Source of the DNA: Rhodospirillaceae bacterium
Lineage (GTDB): Bacteria > Pseudomonadota > Alphaproteobacteria > UBA8366
Length of the DNA: 57,155 nt
Direction: 5' to 3'
NCBI GenBank assembly: GCA_002724395.1
Contig: PBOR01000016.1
Span: 137,706-194,860, forward strand
Within the stretch, counting starts at the first letter, position 1, and each line of letters begins with the position of its first letter. This document shows, piece after piece, positions 35,035 to 44,282 of this stretch. The notes below the pieces were generated by a model. That model did not search any database. It had not been told where the DNA came from and was given only the letters and a program-made list of their open reading frames with translations. Made by a program: the position numbers and the translations under genes.

Positions 35035-35877
35035 ATGAAATTCGAAATCCGTAAAATGACGGAAAACATCGGGGCTGAAATAGTGGGGCTCGACCTAACC
35101 AAGCCAATCGATGATATCCTGAAAACTGAGCTCAACATGGCACTCGCAGAAAATGTAGTGCTAGTATTTAGAGGCCAAGACCTCACCCGTCCACAATTCC
35201 GAGATGCCGTTCTGCTCTTCGGTCCGCCCAAATATCAATTGCTGCAGCAATATTTATTCGACGATACGCCAGAGATTGGCGTCGTCACCAACAGAGACAA
35301 AGACACCGCCGGTGACGGCAAAGTACTTATCCGAGGTCATACTTGGCATACAGACCATTCCAACGAGGAGTACCCGGCCAAAGCAACCGCGCTTTATTCG
35401 GTCGAAATCCCCGATGAGGGGGGCGACACGATGTTTTGTAACTGCCAGCAAGCCTATGCGGAATTGCCCGATGAAATACGGGCGAAGGTGGATAACCTTA
35501 GAGCCATCCATACTTACAACAGCCGGTTCGCCCCCAGGCAATTACCAAAACGCACAAAAGACGAAGAGGCACGCTCACCTGATGTGGTTCACCCGGTTGC
35601 GCGAACCCATCCCGATACTGGCGAAAAAGCAATTTACGTCAATCCCATTCGTATCGAACAATTTGAGGGAATGGAGATAGAAGAAAGTCAGGTGCTGTTA
35701 AACAAACTTATTGATTTGTCGACCAAAGCTCATTTGGTCTATCGCCATAAGTGGAAGTTGGGTGACTTGGTCATTTGGGATAATAGGCAAGCCATGCATC
35801 AAGCAACTAAAGATTATGATATGTCCCAGTTCCGGAAACTCTATCGCATGATGGTAGAGGGAGACCGACCGGTCTGA
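35035..35877 (+). CDS. TauD/TfdA-family Fe(II)/2-oxoglutarate dioxygenase (right array, member 8)
   Basis: A 280-residue enzyme with H105/D107 in WHTDHSN, where Asn replaces Tyr, and with H255 (WDNRQAMHQA) and R267/R271 (RKLYR). The residues after the metal motif read EEYPAKAT, more acidic than in the sisters. The middle contains YNSRFAPRQLPKR. The gap to member 7 is ten bases. The change at the position after DHS, next to the metal, may affect substrate placement. Confidence 0.9.
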   Translation: MKFEIRKMTENIGAEIVGLDLTKPIDDILKTELNMALAENVVLVFRGQDLTRPQFRDAVLLFGPPKYQLLQQYLFDDTPEIGVVTNRDKDTAGDGKVLIRGHTWHTDHSNEEYPAKATALYSVEIPDEGGDTMFCNCQQAYAELPDEIRAKVDNLRAIHTYNSRFAPRQLPKRTKDEEARSPDVVHPVARTHPDTGEKAIYVNPIRIEQFEGMEIEESQVLLNKLIDLSTKAHLVYRHKWKLGDLVIWDNRQAMHQATKDYDMSQFRKLYRMMVEGDRPV

Positions 35878-35889
35878 AGGGTAGGGAAG

Positions 35890-36729
35890 ATGGAGATTAA
35901 ACCGTTAAACAACGTAATGGGAGCAGAAGTCAGCGGTCTCGATCTTAATAAATCGCTAGATCAAAAAACAATCGGCCAACTATATCAAGCATTCCTCGAT
36001 AACCTTCTCTTATGCATTCGGAATCAGAATTTTCCTGACGTCGGGGCGTTTCTGGATACCGCGAAATATTTCGGCATACCAAAAAAACAGCATATGGAGT
36101 CCTTCCGCGTCGAAGGTCATCCGGAAGCTGGGACTGTTACCAGCGAGGACCGCGACGTAAATGACGGTAAGCGCATAATTCGCGGCACCATGTTTCATAC
36201 CGATGAAAGTTTTATCGCCGTCCCACCCAAAGCCACAATTTTATATGCCGTAAATGTCCCAAGTACCGGAGGCGATACCCGTTTTATCAATATGCAGGCT
36301 GCTTACAAGGCACTCCCGGATACAATCAAGTCAGACATTCAGGGATTAACCGCGACCCACTATTATGGAAAAGATCGTGGTGGGCGAAAGGTGCCATCAC
36401 TTACAGCCAGACAAATGCGCGCAACGCCACCCGTTAGCCACCCTATTATACGCACCCATGACGAAACAGGTGCCGTTGGTCTGTATATCCATGAAACAAT
36501 GACCGATTACATCGACGGCATGGAACCCGCTCAAAGTGAAGCATTACTCCAAAAGTTGTATGCTCACTGCACCGAGAACACGGCATTCCAATACCGCCAT
36601 AAATGGCAAAAAGGCGATTTCGTCATTTGGGATGATCGCGCTACACTGCATGCGGCAACGGCGGATTACGGCGAAGAAGAAAAACGCCTGCTCTACCGCA
36701 CAATGCTAGCGGGCACACCGCCGTACTAA
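35890..36729 (+). CDS. TauD/TfdA-family Fe(II)/2-oxoglutarate dioxygenase (right array, member 9)
   Basis: A 279-residue enzyme with H103/D105 in MFHTDESF (Phe before His and Glu after Asp), H254 in WDDRATLHAA and R266/R270 (RLLYR). It is one of the most divergent members of the right clade: the mid-region reads THYYGKDRGGRKVP, and HPIIRTHDETGAVGLYIHE lacks the usual YxNPxR. It is the last dioxygenase of the array; 28 bases later the binding-protein gene begins. Confidence 0.88.
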   Translation: MEIKPLNNVMGAEVSGLDLNKSLDQKTIGQLYQAFLDNLLLCIRNQNFPDVGAFLDTAKYFGIPKKQHMESFRVEGHPEAGTVTSEDRDVNDGKRIIRGTMFHTDESFIAVPPKATILYAVNVPSTGGDTRFINMQAAYKALPDTIKSDIQGLTATHYYGKDRGGRKVPSLTARQMRATPPVSHPIIRTHDETGAVGLYIHETMTDYIDGMEPAQSEALLQKLYAHCTENTAFQYRHKWQKGDFVIWDDRATLHAATADYGEEEKRLLYRTMLAGTPPY

Positions 36730-36757
36730 ATTCAGACACCCATTAAGGGAGAAAAAA

Positions 36758-37645
36758 GTGGCTAAAATAAGCATTGGATTCAGCCGATACTCAGCATTTT
36801 ATAGCCCACTGATCACTACGATCGCCTGCGGCTTTTTAAAAGAAGAAGGCTTAGAGCCGGAATATCACATAGCAACGCCAAACCATTCAGCAATAGCCAT
36901 GATTGAGGATGGCACAGTACAAGTCACCCAATCCGCAGTTTCTGCCAGTTGGAACCCGCTGGAACATGGGAAAGACCTGTCATTCAAACACTTCGCACAA
37001 ATCAACTTAAAAGATGGCTTTTTCATTATTGCTAAGGAACCCGATCCCGCATTCACCTGGGAAAAACTTAGGGGTGCCAGAATGATTGTTGACCATGGGG
37101 GCCAACCCTTAGCGATGTTTCGATATGCTTGCCACAAGGCAGGCGTTGAGTTCGATACACTAGAGGTCCTGGATCTTGGCGGATCCGAAGAAATGGAAGC
37201 CGGGTTCCGAGCAGGTCGCGCGGACTATGCACATTTCCAAGGACCTGCCCCACAGCAACTGGAGAAAGACGGGGCAGGCTATGTCGTGGCCTCCGTCGGG
37301 GAGGCTATTGGACCGGTTGCCTTCTCAAGCCTCGCCGCTTCGCCAGAATGGCTGCAGACGGATATGGCGAAAAGCTTCATGCGGGCATACCGCAAGGCGA
37401 GACAGTTCTGTATTGAAACACAAGCTGAGGAAATCGCTAAAATTGAAGATGGTTATTTTGCAGGAATAGGCCAGCCTGCACTCATTAGTTGCCTAAAAGC
37501 CTATCAAAACCTTGGAAATTGGCACCCATCGGTCGATATTTCAGAAAGCTCCTATGAAACAGCTTTGGACGTCTTCGCTCACTGTGGTTTGATCACAAAA
37601 CGCCATCCCTACTCGGTGGTCGTTACATCCCCACCGGACGCATAG
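36758..37645 (+). CDS. SsuA/NMT1-like (periplasmic-binding-protein fold) protein without visible signal peptide
   Basis: A 295-residue protein of the SsuA/THI5 (NMT1-like) fold: IGFSRYSAFYSPLITTIACGFLKEEGL at the start, then a substrate-site-like AMIEDGTVQVTQSA and AGRADYAHFQGP. It begins at GTG 36758 behind GGGAG. The N-terminus goes straight into the first beta strand, with no signal peptide or lipobox, and no ABC ATPase or permease genes lie nearby. It may be a cytoplasmic ligand sensor, or an enzyme-like THI5 relative, or the annotated start may miss a leader. It is co-directional with the dioxygenases. Confidence 0.75.
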   Translation: MAKISIGFSRYSAFYSPLITTIACGFLKEEGLEPEYHIATPNHSAIAMIEDGTVQVTQSAVSASWNPLEHGKDLSFKHFAQINLKDGFFIIAKEPDPAFTWEKLRGARMIVDHGGQPLAMFRYACHKAGVEFDTLEVLDLGGSEEMEAGFRAGRADYAHFQGPAPQQLEKDGAGYVVASVGEAIGPVAFSSLAASPEWLQTDMAKSFMRAYRKARQFCIETQAEEIAKIEDGYFAGIGQPALISCLKAYQNLGNWHPSVDISESSYETALDVFAHCGLITKRHPYSVVVTSPPDA

Positions 37646-37718
37646 AAAAATATTTTTCAGAATTAATCATGCGGGTTCGCCCGGCAACGCCTGTGCCATG
37701 CTCAGTAAGGAGTCGTAG

Positions 37719-38963
37719 GTGAATGAACAGCTTATAACTAAAAATGGCGAAGGCGGATGGAAAATACCACTCACCGTCTTTACGCTTGCGCACACAGTAG
37801 GCACCGTGCATAGCACCGCGGTAACCGTGATGGTGCCAGTTATCAAAAACTTCTATGACATCCCCTATACGGCAGTCGCGGTTCTGATCACCTGCTATAG
37901 CATCGGCCAGACCCTCTCTTCGATTCCAAATGGTGGTATGATCGATCGGATCGGCGTTCGAGGCGGCCTACTGGTCGCACACGGCGTCCTGCTTGCGGCC
38001 GCCTTACTTTTGTTTTGTGCAGATATAATTTGGCTTGCCTATTTAGCCTTGTTTCTAATGGGTTGGGGATACTCTGCTATAAACCCCGCAACTGCGAAGG
38101 GTGTTTACCAAACATTCAATCGAACGCGCCGCGCAACGGCAATGGGCATAAAGCAGACCGGCGTCCCATTAGGCGGTGTTTTCGCCGGGCTCCTGGGTGG
38201 GATTGCTGTTTCCCATCACGACCAAGCAGCGGGCTGGAACCTGCAATGGCAAACAATCATGCTAATTGTAAGTGCAGCAACCGTCGTCGGGGCATTGCTT
38301 TGCCTATTGCTGCCGAAGAGCTTGTCGCAACCAACCGTCACATCTGAGAAAAGAGGGATATGGGCAGATTTATCTATAATCGCCAGCGACTGGCCATTTA
38401 ATCGCTTTGTTATATCAACCATGGCTTTTAATTTCGGACAATATAATTTCTTTACCTTTCTTACCGCTTTCCTCACAAAAGTCCTCGGCGCCACTCAGGA
38501 AATGGCTGGAGGCGTTTACGCAATTGTTCAAGCCACCAGTGCCTTCTTTAGGCCTTTCTGGGGGTTTGCCAGCGACTTTTTTTTCAAAAGCCGCAAAAAG
38601 GCTCTTTGTGTTGGGCTTTGTTTCGTGGCGTCTATTTGCTTCGGGGCTTGCGCATTAATCAGCATCGCGGGCGCGCCAGTTTGGATGGGAATTGCAATTT
38701 CCATTATCCTTGGGGCCAGCATTGCCTCCTATGCACCACTCGTTCAGGTCATGGCCGTTGAAGCAGTGGACCCCAAAATGATCGGTTCAGGGCTCGGCTA
38801 TGCTCATATGGGAACCCATTTGGGCGCATCAATTGGCCCGCTCGCTATGGGCATATTGCTTGATTTATATAGCTATGCTGTGGGTTACGGTATAACCGCA
38901 ACCATAGTCCTGATTGGGGTCGGCTTGCTGGTATTTGGATTGAAAGAGAAGACCGCCCGGTGA
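37719..38963 (+). CDS. MFS transporter at the end of the dioxygenase cluster
   Basis: A 414-residue membrane protein with about twelve hydrophobic helices. It starts at GTG 37719 behind AAGGAG. It has the MFS loop GGMIDRIGVRGGLL after helix 2 and NPATAKGVYQTFNRTRRATAMGIKQTG between helices 4 and 5, as in organic-anion/nitrate-type MFS proteins. It is the last plus-strand gene of the 22.9-39.0 kb run, so it probably imports a substrate or exports a product of the dioxygenases. Confidence 0.82.
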   Translation: MNEQLITKNGEGGWKIPLTVFTLAHTVGTVHSTAVTVMVPVIKNFYDIPYTAVAVLITCYSIGQTLSSIPNGGMIDRIGVRGGLLVAHGVLLAAALLLFCADIIWLAYLALFLMGWGYSAINPATAKGVYQTFNRTRRATAMGIKQTGVPLGGVFAGLLGGIAVSHHDQAAGWNLQWQTIMLIVSAATVVGALLCLLLPKSLSQPTVTSEKRGIWADLSIIASDWPFNRFVISTMAFNFGQYNFFTFLTAFLTKVLGATQEMAGGVYAIVQATSAFFRPFWGFASDFFFKSRKKALCVGLCFVASICFGACALISIAGAPVWMGIAISIILGASIASYAPLVQVMAVEAVDPKMIGSGLGYAHMGTHLGASIGPLAMGILLDLYSYAVGYGITATIVLIGVGLLVFGLKEKTAR

Positions 38964-39168
38964 CAGAGCAAAAAAAATCTCAGAGTATTCCCAACAGGTC
39001 GGCCTTGGACGCTGCGTTTACCTAATAAAAGCTCACCTCATGCGGTGCATCTCGAGATGGTTAAAAATCCCCTAGCTTTTCAAATAATGTGCGACGCCCG
39101 CCATAACCCGTTGCTTTATGACTATCAAGCGGGACACTTTTAAACGGCTTGCCGGCGACGATAGCGAC

Positions 39169-40026
39169 CTAAAATGTAGATGTGCCATTCACCGAAGTTC
39201 TATGCATATGTCGACGTAGCGGCAATTCGTAATCGCTTTCGGCACGATGCTGTAACGCGCAATTATCCCAGATAATCAAATCACCCTGACGCCATTTATG
39301 CCGATAAATGAACTCCGGCCTAATTATGTGATCGGACAGTTCCTTGATCAACGGCAGCGCCTCCGCGTCGTCCATACCCACGATACCGGTGCACTCGCCT
39401 TCAAGAACATAAATGCATTTCCGGCCCGTAAAGGGGTGGGTACGCACAACAGGATGTACCACATCCGGATTCAGCAACTTTTGAGCCTCGGAAAGTTCGC
39501 TTTCCCTGCCCAGCCGCCGTTTGCGCGCCGCAAACTGATGAACCGCCTTAAGTCCCCTGAGCCGGATTTTCATATCGTCGGAAAGGGCATTGTATGCCGC
39601 AACGGTGCTGGCAAACAGCGTATCACCAAAACTTTTCCCCTCTTTTTCGGGCACCTCTAGAGCGAACATGGTCGTACAACGCGGCGGCGTTTCGATATAG
39701 GACTGGTCAGTGTGCCAGGTAACGCCAGCTTTTTCATAACCAAGTGGTTTTCCATCTTCGATTAAATTCGAAATACGAAATATTTGCGGATAATCGGGAT
39801 GACAGAATTCCGAAAAGGTATGGGGAACAATCCCGCCGAGGCGGTCGCTCAGGTCTATATGCTGTTCAGGTGTGATTGACTGATTACGCAACACAATGAC
39901 GGAGTGTTTATTAAATGCAGCATCAATTTCATCGAATACCACATCCTTCAAGCCTTCACCCAAGTCAACGCCGCGCACCTCTGCGCCACAGGCGTCTCCA
40001 CTCGGAATAATTTCAAGAACCTTCAT
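39169..40026 (-). CDS. TauD-like Fe(II)/2-oxoglutarate dioxygenase linked to a TTT transporter
   Basis: A 285-residue dioxygenase outside both arrays and on the other strand from the right array. The ligands are H105/D107 (WHTDQSY) and H260, with WDNC in place of WDNR. The arginines are R272/R276 (RHMHR). It alone among the 17 has HPDY at residues 76-79, matching the H70-x-x-Y73 taurine contacts of E. coli TauD, so it is the best candidate here for a sulfonate-type substrate. It is 63 bases downstream of a TctA-TctB permease gene and likely in its operon. Confidence 0.9.
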   Translation of the reverse strand: MKVLEIIPSGDACGAEVRGVDLGEGLKDVVFDEIDAAFNKHSVIVLRNQSITPEQHIDLSDRLGGIVPHTFSEFCHPDYPQIFRISNLIEDGKPLGYEKAGVTWHTDQSYIETPPRCTTMFALEVPEKEGKSFGDTLFASTVAAYNALSDDMKIRLRGLKAVHQFAARKRRLGRESELSEAQKLLNPDVVHPVVRTHPFTGRKCIYVLEGECTGIVGMDDAEALPLIKELSDHIIRPEFIYRHKWRQGDLIIWDNCALQHRAESDYELPLRRHMHRTSVNGTSTF

Positions 40027-40089
40027 AGCACTCTAGTACCCCGACCCAACAGTTAGCACTGCGGGCAGGAGAGATTGCATACGGACGGG

Positions 40090-42093
40090 CTAACCACGCC
40101 AGAGACGGTCTAAGCCAATATTTACAAAGTCTTGTAACAAGCCTTTCGGGTATTCGAGGGTAAGGAAGTAGGCCAATAACCCGAGGAATACAGTGAACGA
40201 CGCAGCACAGATAAAGGAACCCAAATGGGTGCGGTCTGCCTTCAAGCGGACGAATATATAAATGTAAATTGCCACACCAATCTCAAAACCGAACAGCGCA
40301 CATAAGCCCAGCATGCCGAGCAACCAACAAAGGTGGTATTCGTTAGTACGTTTTTCCGCATGATCGCCAAAGTCTTCTAGTTCTGAATCATAGAAATGTG
40401 TTCCCGGGGTTTTGCCGAGTATCATTTGAATACCAAGCGGCGCTAGAAGCAGTACCGATAATCCCGTTACGAATTGTGGGAAGAAACGTGTCAAATCCTC
40501 TTTGTAGGTGCTGTTGATAAACATCATCACCACGTAGGCTACAATAACCGCAAAGAAAATAAGCTGTGGGCGTTTATTTTTATGGGTGTGTGGCCCCTCT
40601 TCTGAAAGATTGGCTGGACGTGGTTTAAAACGGATGCACGCAATGACTGAAAGAATGATCAGTATCAACAGCACTATCACAATCGGACGATCGAAAAAAC
40701 TCAGGCCATAGACGGTGTAGGTCTCATAAACTCCCTGCTCCACCTGCTTGGACAAGACAAACCCGATTAAGAGAGCGGGCCGAGGCCAACCAAAACGTTT
40801 CATATAAACGCCAAGGGTACCCACCACCATCAACATAAGAAGATCACCCCAGTGGCGCGTCGCCTGGAAAGCTGCGAAGAAAATCAGACCCATCATGAAA
40901 GGCGCAATGAGAGAATATCGAATTGTTGTGAGTAATGCGATTTGATTGGCAAAGAAGACGCAAAAACCGGCACCAATTACATTTGCCAGCGCTACAGACC
41001 AGATCATCACATAGACCAGATCTAGCTGTTCGGTAACCATTTCCACGCCGGGCTCAATGCCGACAAGCACGAAACCGCCTATAAGGATGGCCATGCTTCC
41101 AGATCCAGGAATGCCGAATAGAAGTGTCGGCACGAGTGCGCCACCCTCCTTGGCATTATTGGCTGATTCTGGCGCGATTACTCCGCGCACATCACCGGTA
41201 CCGTATTCATCCTTTCGGTCAGTCGTTTGAATGGCATGCCCGTAAGCGATCCAATCCACTACCGAACCGCCAAGGCCTGGCATGGCGCCGACGATACAAC
41301 CTATGACGCAACATCGCGTCGACAACCACCAGTTTTTTCCCCAATCTTTAACACCTTGAATCCAACCGCCCTGCGCCCTGAGATCACCGGTGTCAGAAAT
41401 TGTGAACTGTCGGCGCAGAAGTTCGATGATTTCCGGCATCGCGAACATACCCAGCCCAACAATAACCAGCTTAGTGTTATCGAGAAAATAACCTGTGTCT
41501 AAATCAAGGAAGTCTAAACGCAATTCTGCCGTCATCGGAGCAGGCCCAATAATTTTAATCAGGAAGCCCATGACACAAGCGAAAAGCCCTTTCCAGGCGT
41601 TGTCTCCTGTTAACATACCGATCATTGTCAACGCCAATACGATCAGCATCAGTTGTTCGGAGAAACCCATGGCCAGGATAAGCGGGATCGCATAAAACAC
41701 GGCTACCGACAGCACCAAAGCGCCAAAAATGCCACCATACATGGAGGACACGAAAGCAGCGGACAGCGCGCGTGCCGCCTCACCTTTTTTGGACATCGGG
41801 AAGCCATCCATCACGGTAGCCTGTGAGCTAGAGGTACCAGGGATACCCATTAACACAGACGGGAAAGTGTCAGAGGTCGCAGTTACTGATTGCAGCCCGA
41901 TCATCATTGCCAAGGCAATTGACGGCTCAGCGCCAAATAAGAAGGGCAGTATTAAGGAAAGTCCAGCAACGCCGCCAAGACCCGGCAATATACCAACAAC
42001 CAATCCAAGCGCGACCCCACCAGCTAATGCTACGATGTGCCAGAAAGTAAAAAGCTGCGCAAGCGCGGCAACTACTGCTTCTTCAATAGACAT
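40090..42093 (-). CDS. TctA-TctB fusion permease of a tripartite tricarboxylate transporter, copy 2
   Basis: A 667-residue membrane protein. The N-terminal 480 or so residues are the large TctA permease (LGLVVGILPGLGGVAGL at 31-47 and the conserved MIGLQSVTATSDTFPSVLMGIPG near 64-86). The C-terminal 180 residues, with four hydrophobic helices after a charged linker, resemble the small TctB subunit fused in. TTT systems use a periplasmic binding protein and an ion gradient to import carboxylates. It is a tandem duplicate of the gene upstream. Confidence 0.85.
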   Translation of the reverse strand: MSIEEAVVAALAQLFTFWHIVALAGGVALGLVVGILPGLGGVAGLSLILPFLFGAEPSIALAMMIGLQSVTATSDTFPSVLMGIPGTSSSQATVMDGFPMSKKGEAARALSAAFVSSMYGGIFGALVLSVAVFYAIPLILAMGFSEQLMLIVLALTMIGMLTGDNAWKGLFACVMGFLIKIIGPAPMTAELRLDFLDLDTGYFLDNTKLVIVGLGMFAMPEIIELLRRQFTISDTGDLRAQGGWIQGVKDWGKNWWLSTRCCVIGCIVGAMPGLGGSVVDWIAYGHAIQTTDRKDEYGTGDVRGVIAPESANNAKEGGALVPTLLFGIPGSGSMAILIGGFVLVGIEPGVEMVTEQLDLVYVMIWSVALANVIGAGFCVFFANQIALLTTIRYSLIAPFMMGLIFFAAFQATRHWGDLLMLMVVGTLGVYMKRFGWPRPALLIGFVLSKQVEQGVYETYTVYGLSFFDRPIVIVLLILIILSVIACIRFKPRPANLSEEGPHTHKNKRPQLIFFAVIVAYVVMMFINSTYKEDLTRFFPQFVTGLSVLLLAPLGIQMILGKTPGTHFYDSELEDFGDHAEKRTNEYHLCWLLGMLGLCALFGFEIGVAIYIYIFVRLKADRTHLGSFICAASFTVFLGLLAYFLTLEYPKGLLQDFVNIGLDRLWRG

Positions 42094-42219
42094 AAAACAC
42101 GCCTCAAGGTTTATTAGTTTCTTCCAAAATTATGCCGAAGTATTTAACCGAAGCGCCGGCACCCCGCTACATATTTTTGCACGAGCCGCAGAGGCTTTTC
42201 TGAACAGTTATATTAAAGC

Positions 42220-44229
42220 CTAGCTGCTCCGCCAAAGCATATCCAGACCGTACGGTATATAATCTTGCAAGATACCCCGAGGGTATTCGAGCGTAAGGAA
42301 ATACGCCAGCACGCCCAAAAAGACGACAAATGAGAGGCCACAAATGGCGCTAACCAAATGCGACATCTGCGCTTTCTTCAGAACAAAGGCATAAATAAAG
42401 GCACACACGCCAATCTCAAAGCCAAATATGAATGACATTCCCAGCATGCCGACCAGCCAATAGAGATAATGCTCACTCGTCCTGCCTTCTACCCTTTCAC
42501 TGAGTTCTATCCGCTCCGTATCGTAATAATCAGGACCCGGCTTATTGGACAGATGCAGCTTTAGACCAAGCGGCACCATAAAGACCATCGCCAAGCCAAA
42601 GACAAAGACCGGGTAAAGCCTCGTGAGCTCCGGGTGTTGCATGCCATCGATCAGGATCGCCGCCAAGAAAAACATTATTGCCCAATAAAAGGTCAACTGC
42701 GGACGCCTGTTTATATGTGTATGAGGCCCATCCTCTGTCATTTCAGGCAACTTTGGCTTGAACCGCGCCGCCGCAATAATAGACGCTATGGTTAGCACTA
42801 TAAGCACAAGTACGATCGGCTTAGTAAACATGTTCACCCCGTGTACCGTATAGGTAAGGTAAACGCCTTTCTCTACCTTGTCCGCTAACACAAAGCCGAT
42901 CAACAGAGCAGGACGCGGCCAGCCGAAGCGCTTCATATAAACACCAAGCGTGCCGAGCACCATTAACATAACCAAGTCGCCCCAATGACGGGTCGCCTGA
43001 AAAGCAGCGAAGAAAATAAGCCCAAACATAAAGGGTGCGACCATCGAATACCGAAGGGTGGTCAACTTAGCGATCTGATTTGCGAAAAACACGCATGTAC
43101 CCGCGCCAATGACATTGGCAAGACCAACCGACCAAATCATCACATAAACGAGGTCAAGCTGCTCGGTGACCATATCAACACCCGGCTCAATGCCGATCAG
43201 CACAAACCCACCCAACAAGATGGCCATACTACCCGAACCAGGAATACCGAAAAGAAGCGTCGGCACTAAGGCTCCGCCTTCTTTCGCGTTATTTGCTGAC
43301 TCTGGCGCAATAACGCCGCGCACGTCACCAGTTCCGTAATCATCTTTCCTATCAGTCGTTTGAATGGCATGACCATAGGCAATCCAATCAACTACTGAAC
43401 CACCGAGCCCCGGTAACGCACCTACCAGGCAACCAATCGCCGCGCAACGCAATGATAACCACCAGTTTCTAGCCCAATCCGAAACGCCTTGGATCCAGCC
43501 ACCCTTAATATCCCCCAGTGCGCCATCTTCAGAAATGGTCCAATGACGGCGGAGAAGGTCAACGATTTCAGGCAAGGCGAACATGGCGAGACCAACGACG
43601 ACTAACTTAACCGTATCGAGGAAATAGCCAGTACCCATATCCAAAAAGCCCATGCGCAATTCGGCGGTCATGGGCGCTGGCCCAAGTACGGCTACGGCCA
43701 AGCCAAGCACACAGGAGGCCAAACCTTTTGTAACACTGGCACCGGTCAACATGCCAATCATGGTTAAAGCTAGAACGATCAGCATTAGTTGCTCTGCAAA
43801 TCCCATAGCAAGAATCAGTGGGATGGCGAAGAAAACTGCCACGGAAAGAACGCAGGCGCCAAAAATGCCACCAAACATGGATGAAACAAATGCTGCGGAC
43901 AACGCCCGGGCCGCTTCGCCCCGTTTCGACATTGGGAAACCGTCCATCACAGTCGCTTGCGAACTCGCCGTACCCGGTATCCCCATCAAGACCGATGGGA
44001 AGGTATCAGACGTCGCAGTCACCGACTGGAGGCCAATCATCATGGCCAGCGCCAAACTCGGCTCAACACCGAATAGAAATGGTAAAATCAGAGAGAGACC
44101 GGCCGTTCCACCTAAGCCAGGCAAAATACCAACACACAGTCCCAAAAACACACCGCCTGCAAGGGCAAAAACGTGTGTCACGGTAAAAATTTGTGATAGT
44201 GCGGCTAATGCAGCTTCTTCAATAGAAAT
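42220..44229 (-). CDS. TctA-TctB fusion permease, copy 1, with likely ATT start
   Basis: A 669-residue fusion permease of the same plan as its downstream sister. The first standard start, GTG 44181, would cut off 16 residues. Reading upstream, the frame gives SIEEAALAALSQIFTVTHVFALAGG, which aligns with the start of copy 2 (MSIEEAVVAALAQLFTFWHIVALAGG). The codon in the Met position is ATT at 44229, eight bases after GGGAGGG (complement of 44237-44243). No ATG, GTG or TTG is in frame there. So initiation at ATT, or a sequence error, is likely. Confidence 0.82.
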   Translation of the reverse strand: MSIEEAALAALSQIFTVTHVFALAGGVFLGLCVGILPGLGGTAGLSLILPFLFGVEPSLALAMMIGLQSVTATSDTFPSVLMGIPGTASSQATVMDGFPMSKRGEAARALSAAFVSSMFGGIFGACVLSVAVFFAIPLILAMGFAEQLMLIVLALTMIGMLTGASVTKGLASCVLGLAVAVLGPAPMTAELRMGFLDMGTGYFLDTVKLVVVGLAMFALPEIVDLLRRHWTISEDGALGDIKGGWIQGVSDWARNWWLSLRCAAIGCLVGALPGLGGSVVDWIAYGHAIQTTDRKDDYGTGDVRGVIAPESANNAKEGGALVPTLLFGIPGSGSMAILLGGFVLIGIEPGVDMVTEQLDLVYVMIWSVGLANVIGAGTCVFFANQIAKLTTLRYSMVAPFMFGLIFFAAFQATRHWGDLVMLMVLGTLGVYMKRFGWPRPALLIGFVLADKVEKGVYLTYTVHGVNMFTKPIVLVLIVLTIASIIAAARFKPKLPEMTEDGPHTHINRRPQLTFYWAIMFFLAAILIDGMQHPELTRLYPVFVFGLAMVFMVPLGLKLHLSNKPGPDYYDTERIELSERVEGRTSEHYLYWLVGMLGMSFIFGFEIGVCAFIYAFVLKKAQMSHLVSAICGLSFVVFLGVLAYFLTLEYPRGILQDYIPYGLDMLWRSS

Positions 44230-44282
44230 TGGTCCACCCTCCCGATTCTAAAAATTAAGTAAGCGCTAATATTCTTAAGTAA

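Noticed and set aside
38964-39168. Terminator or repeat between the convergent MFS and lone dioxygenase genes
   Set aside because: No stable stem with a T-run was found by eye; only short GC pairs are present.
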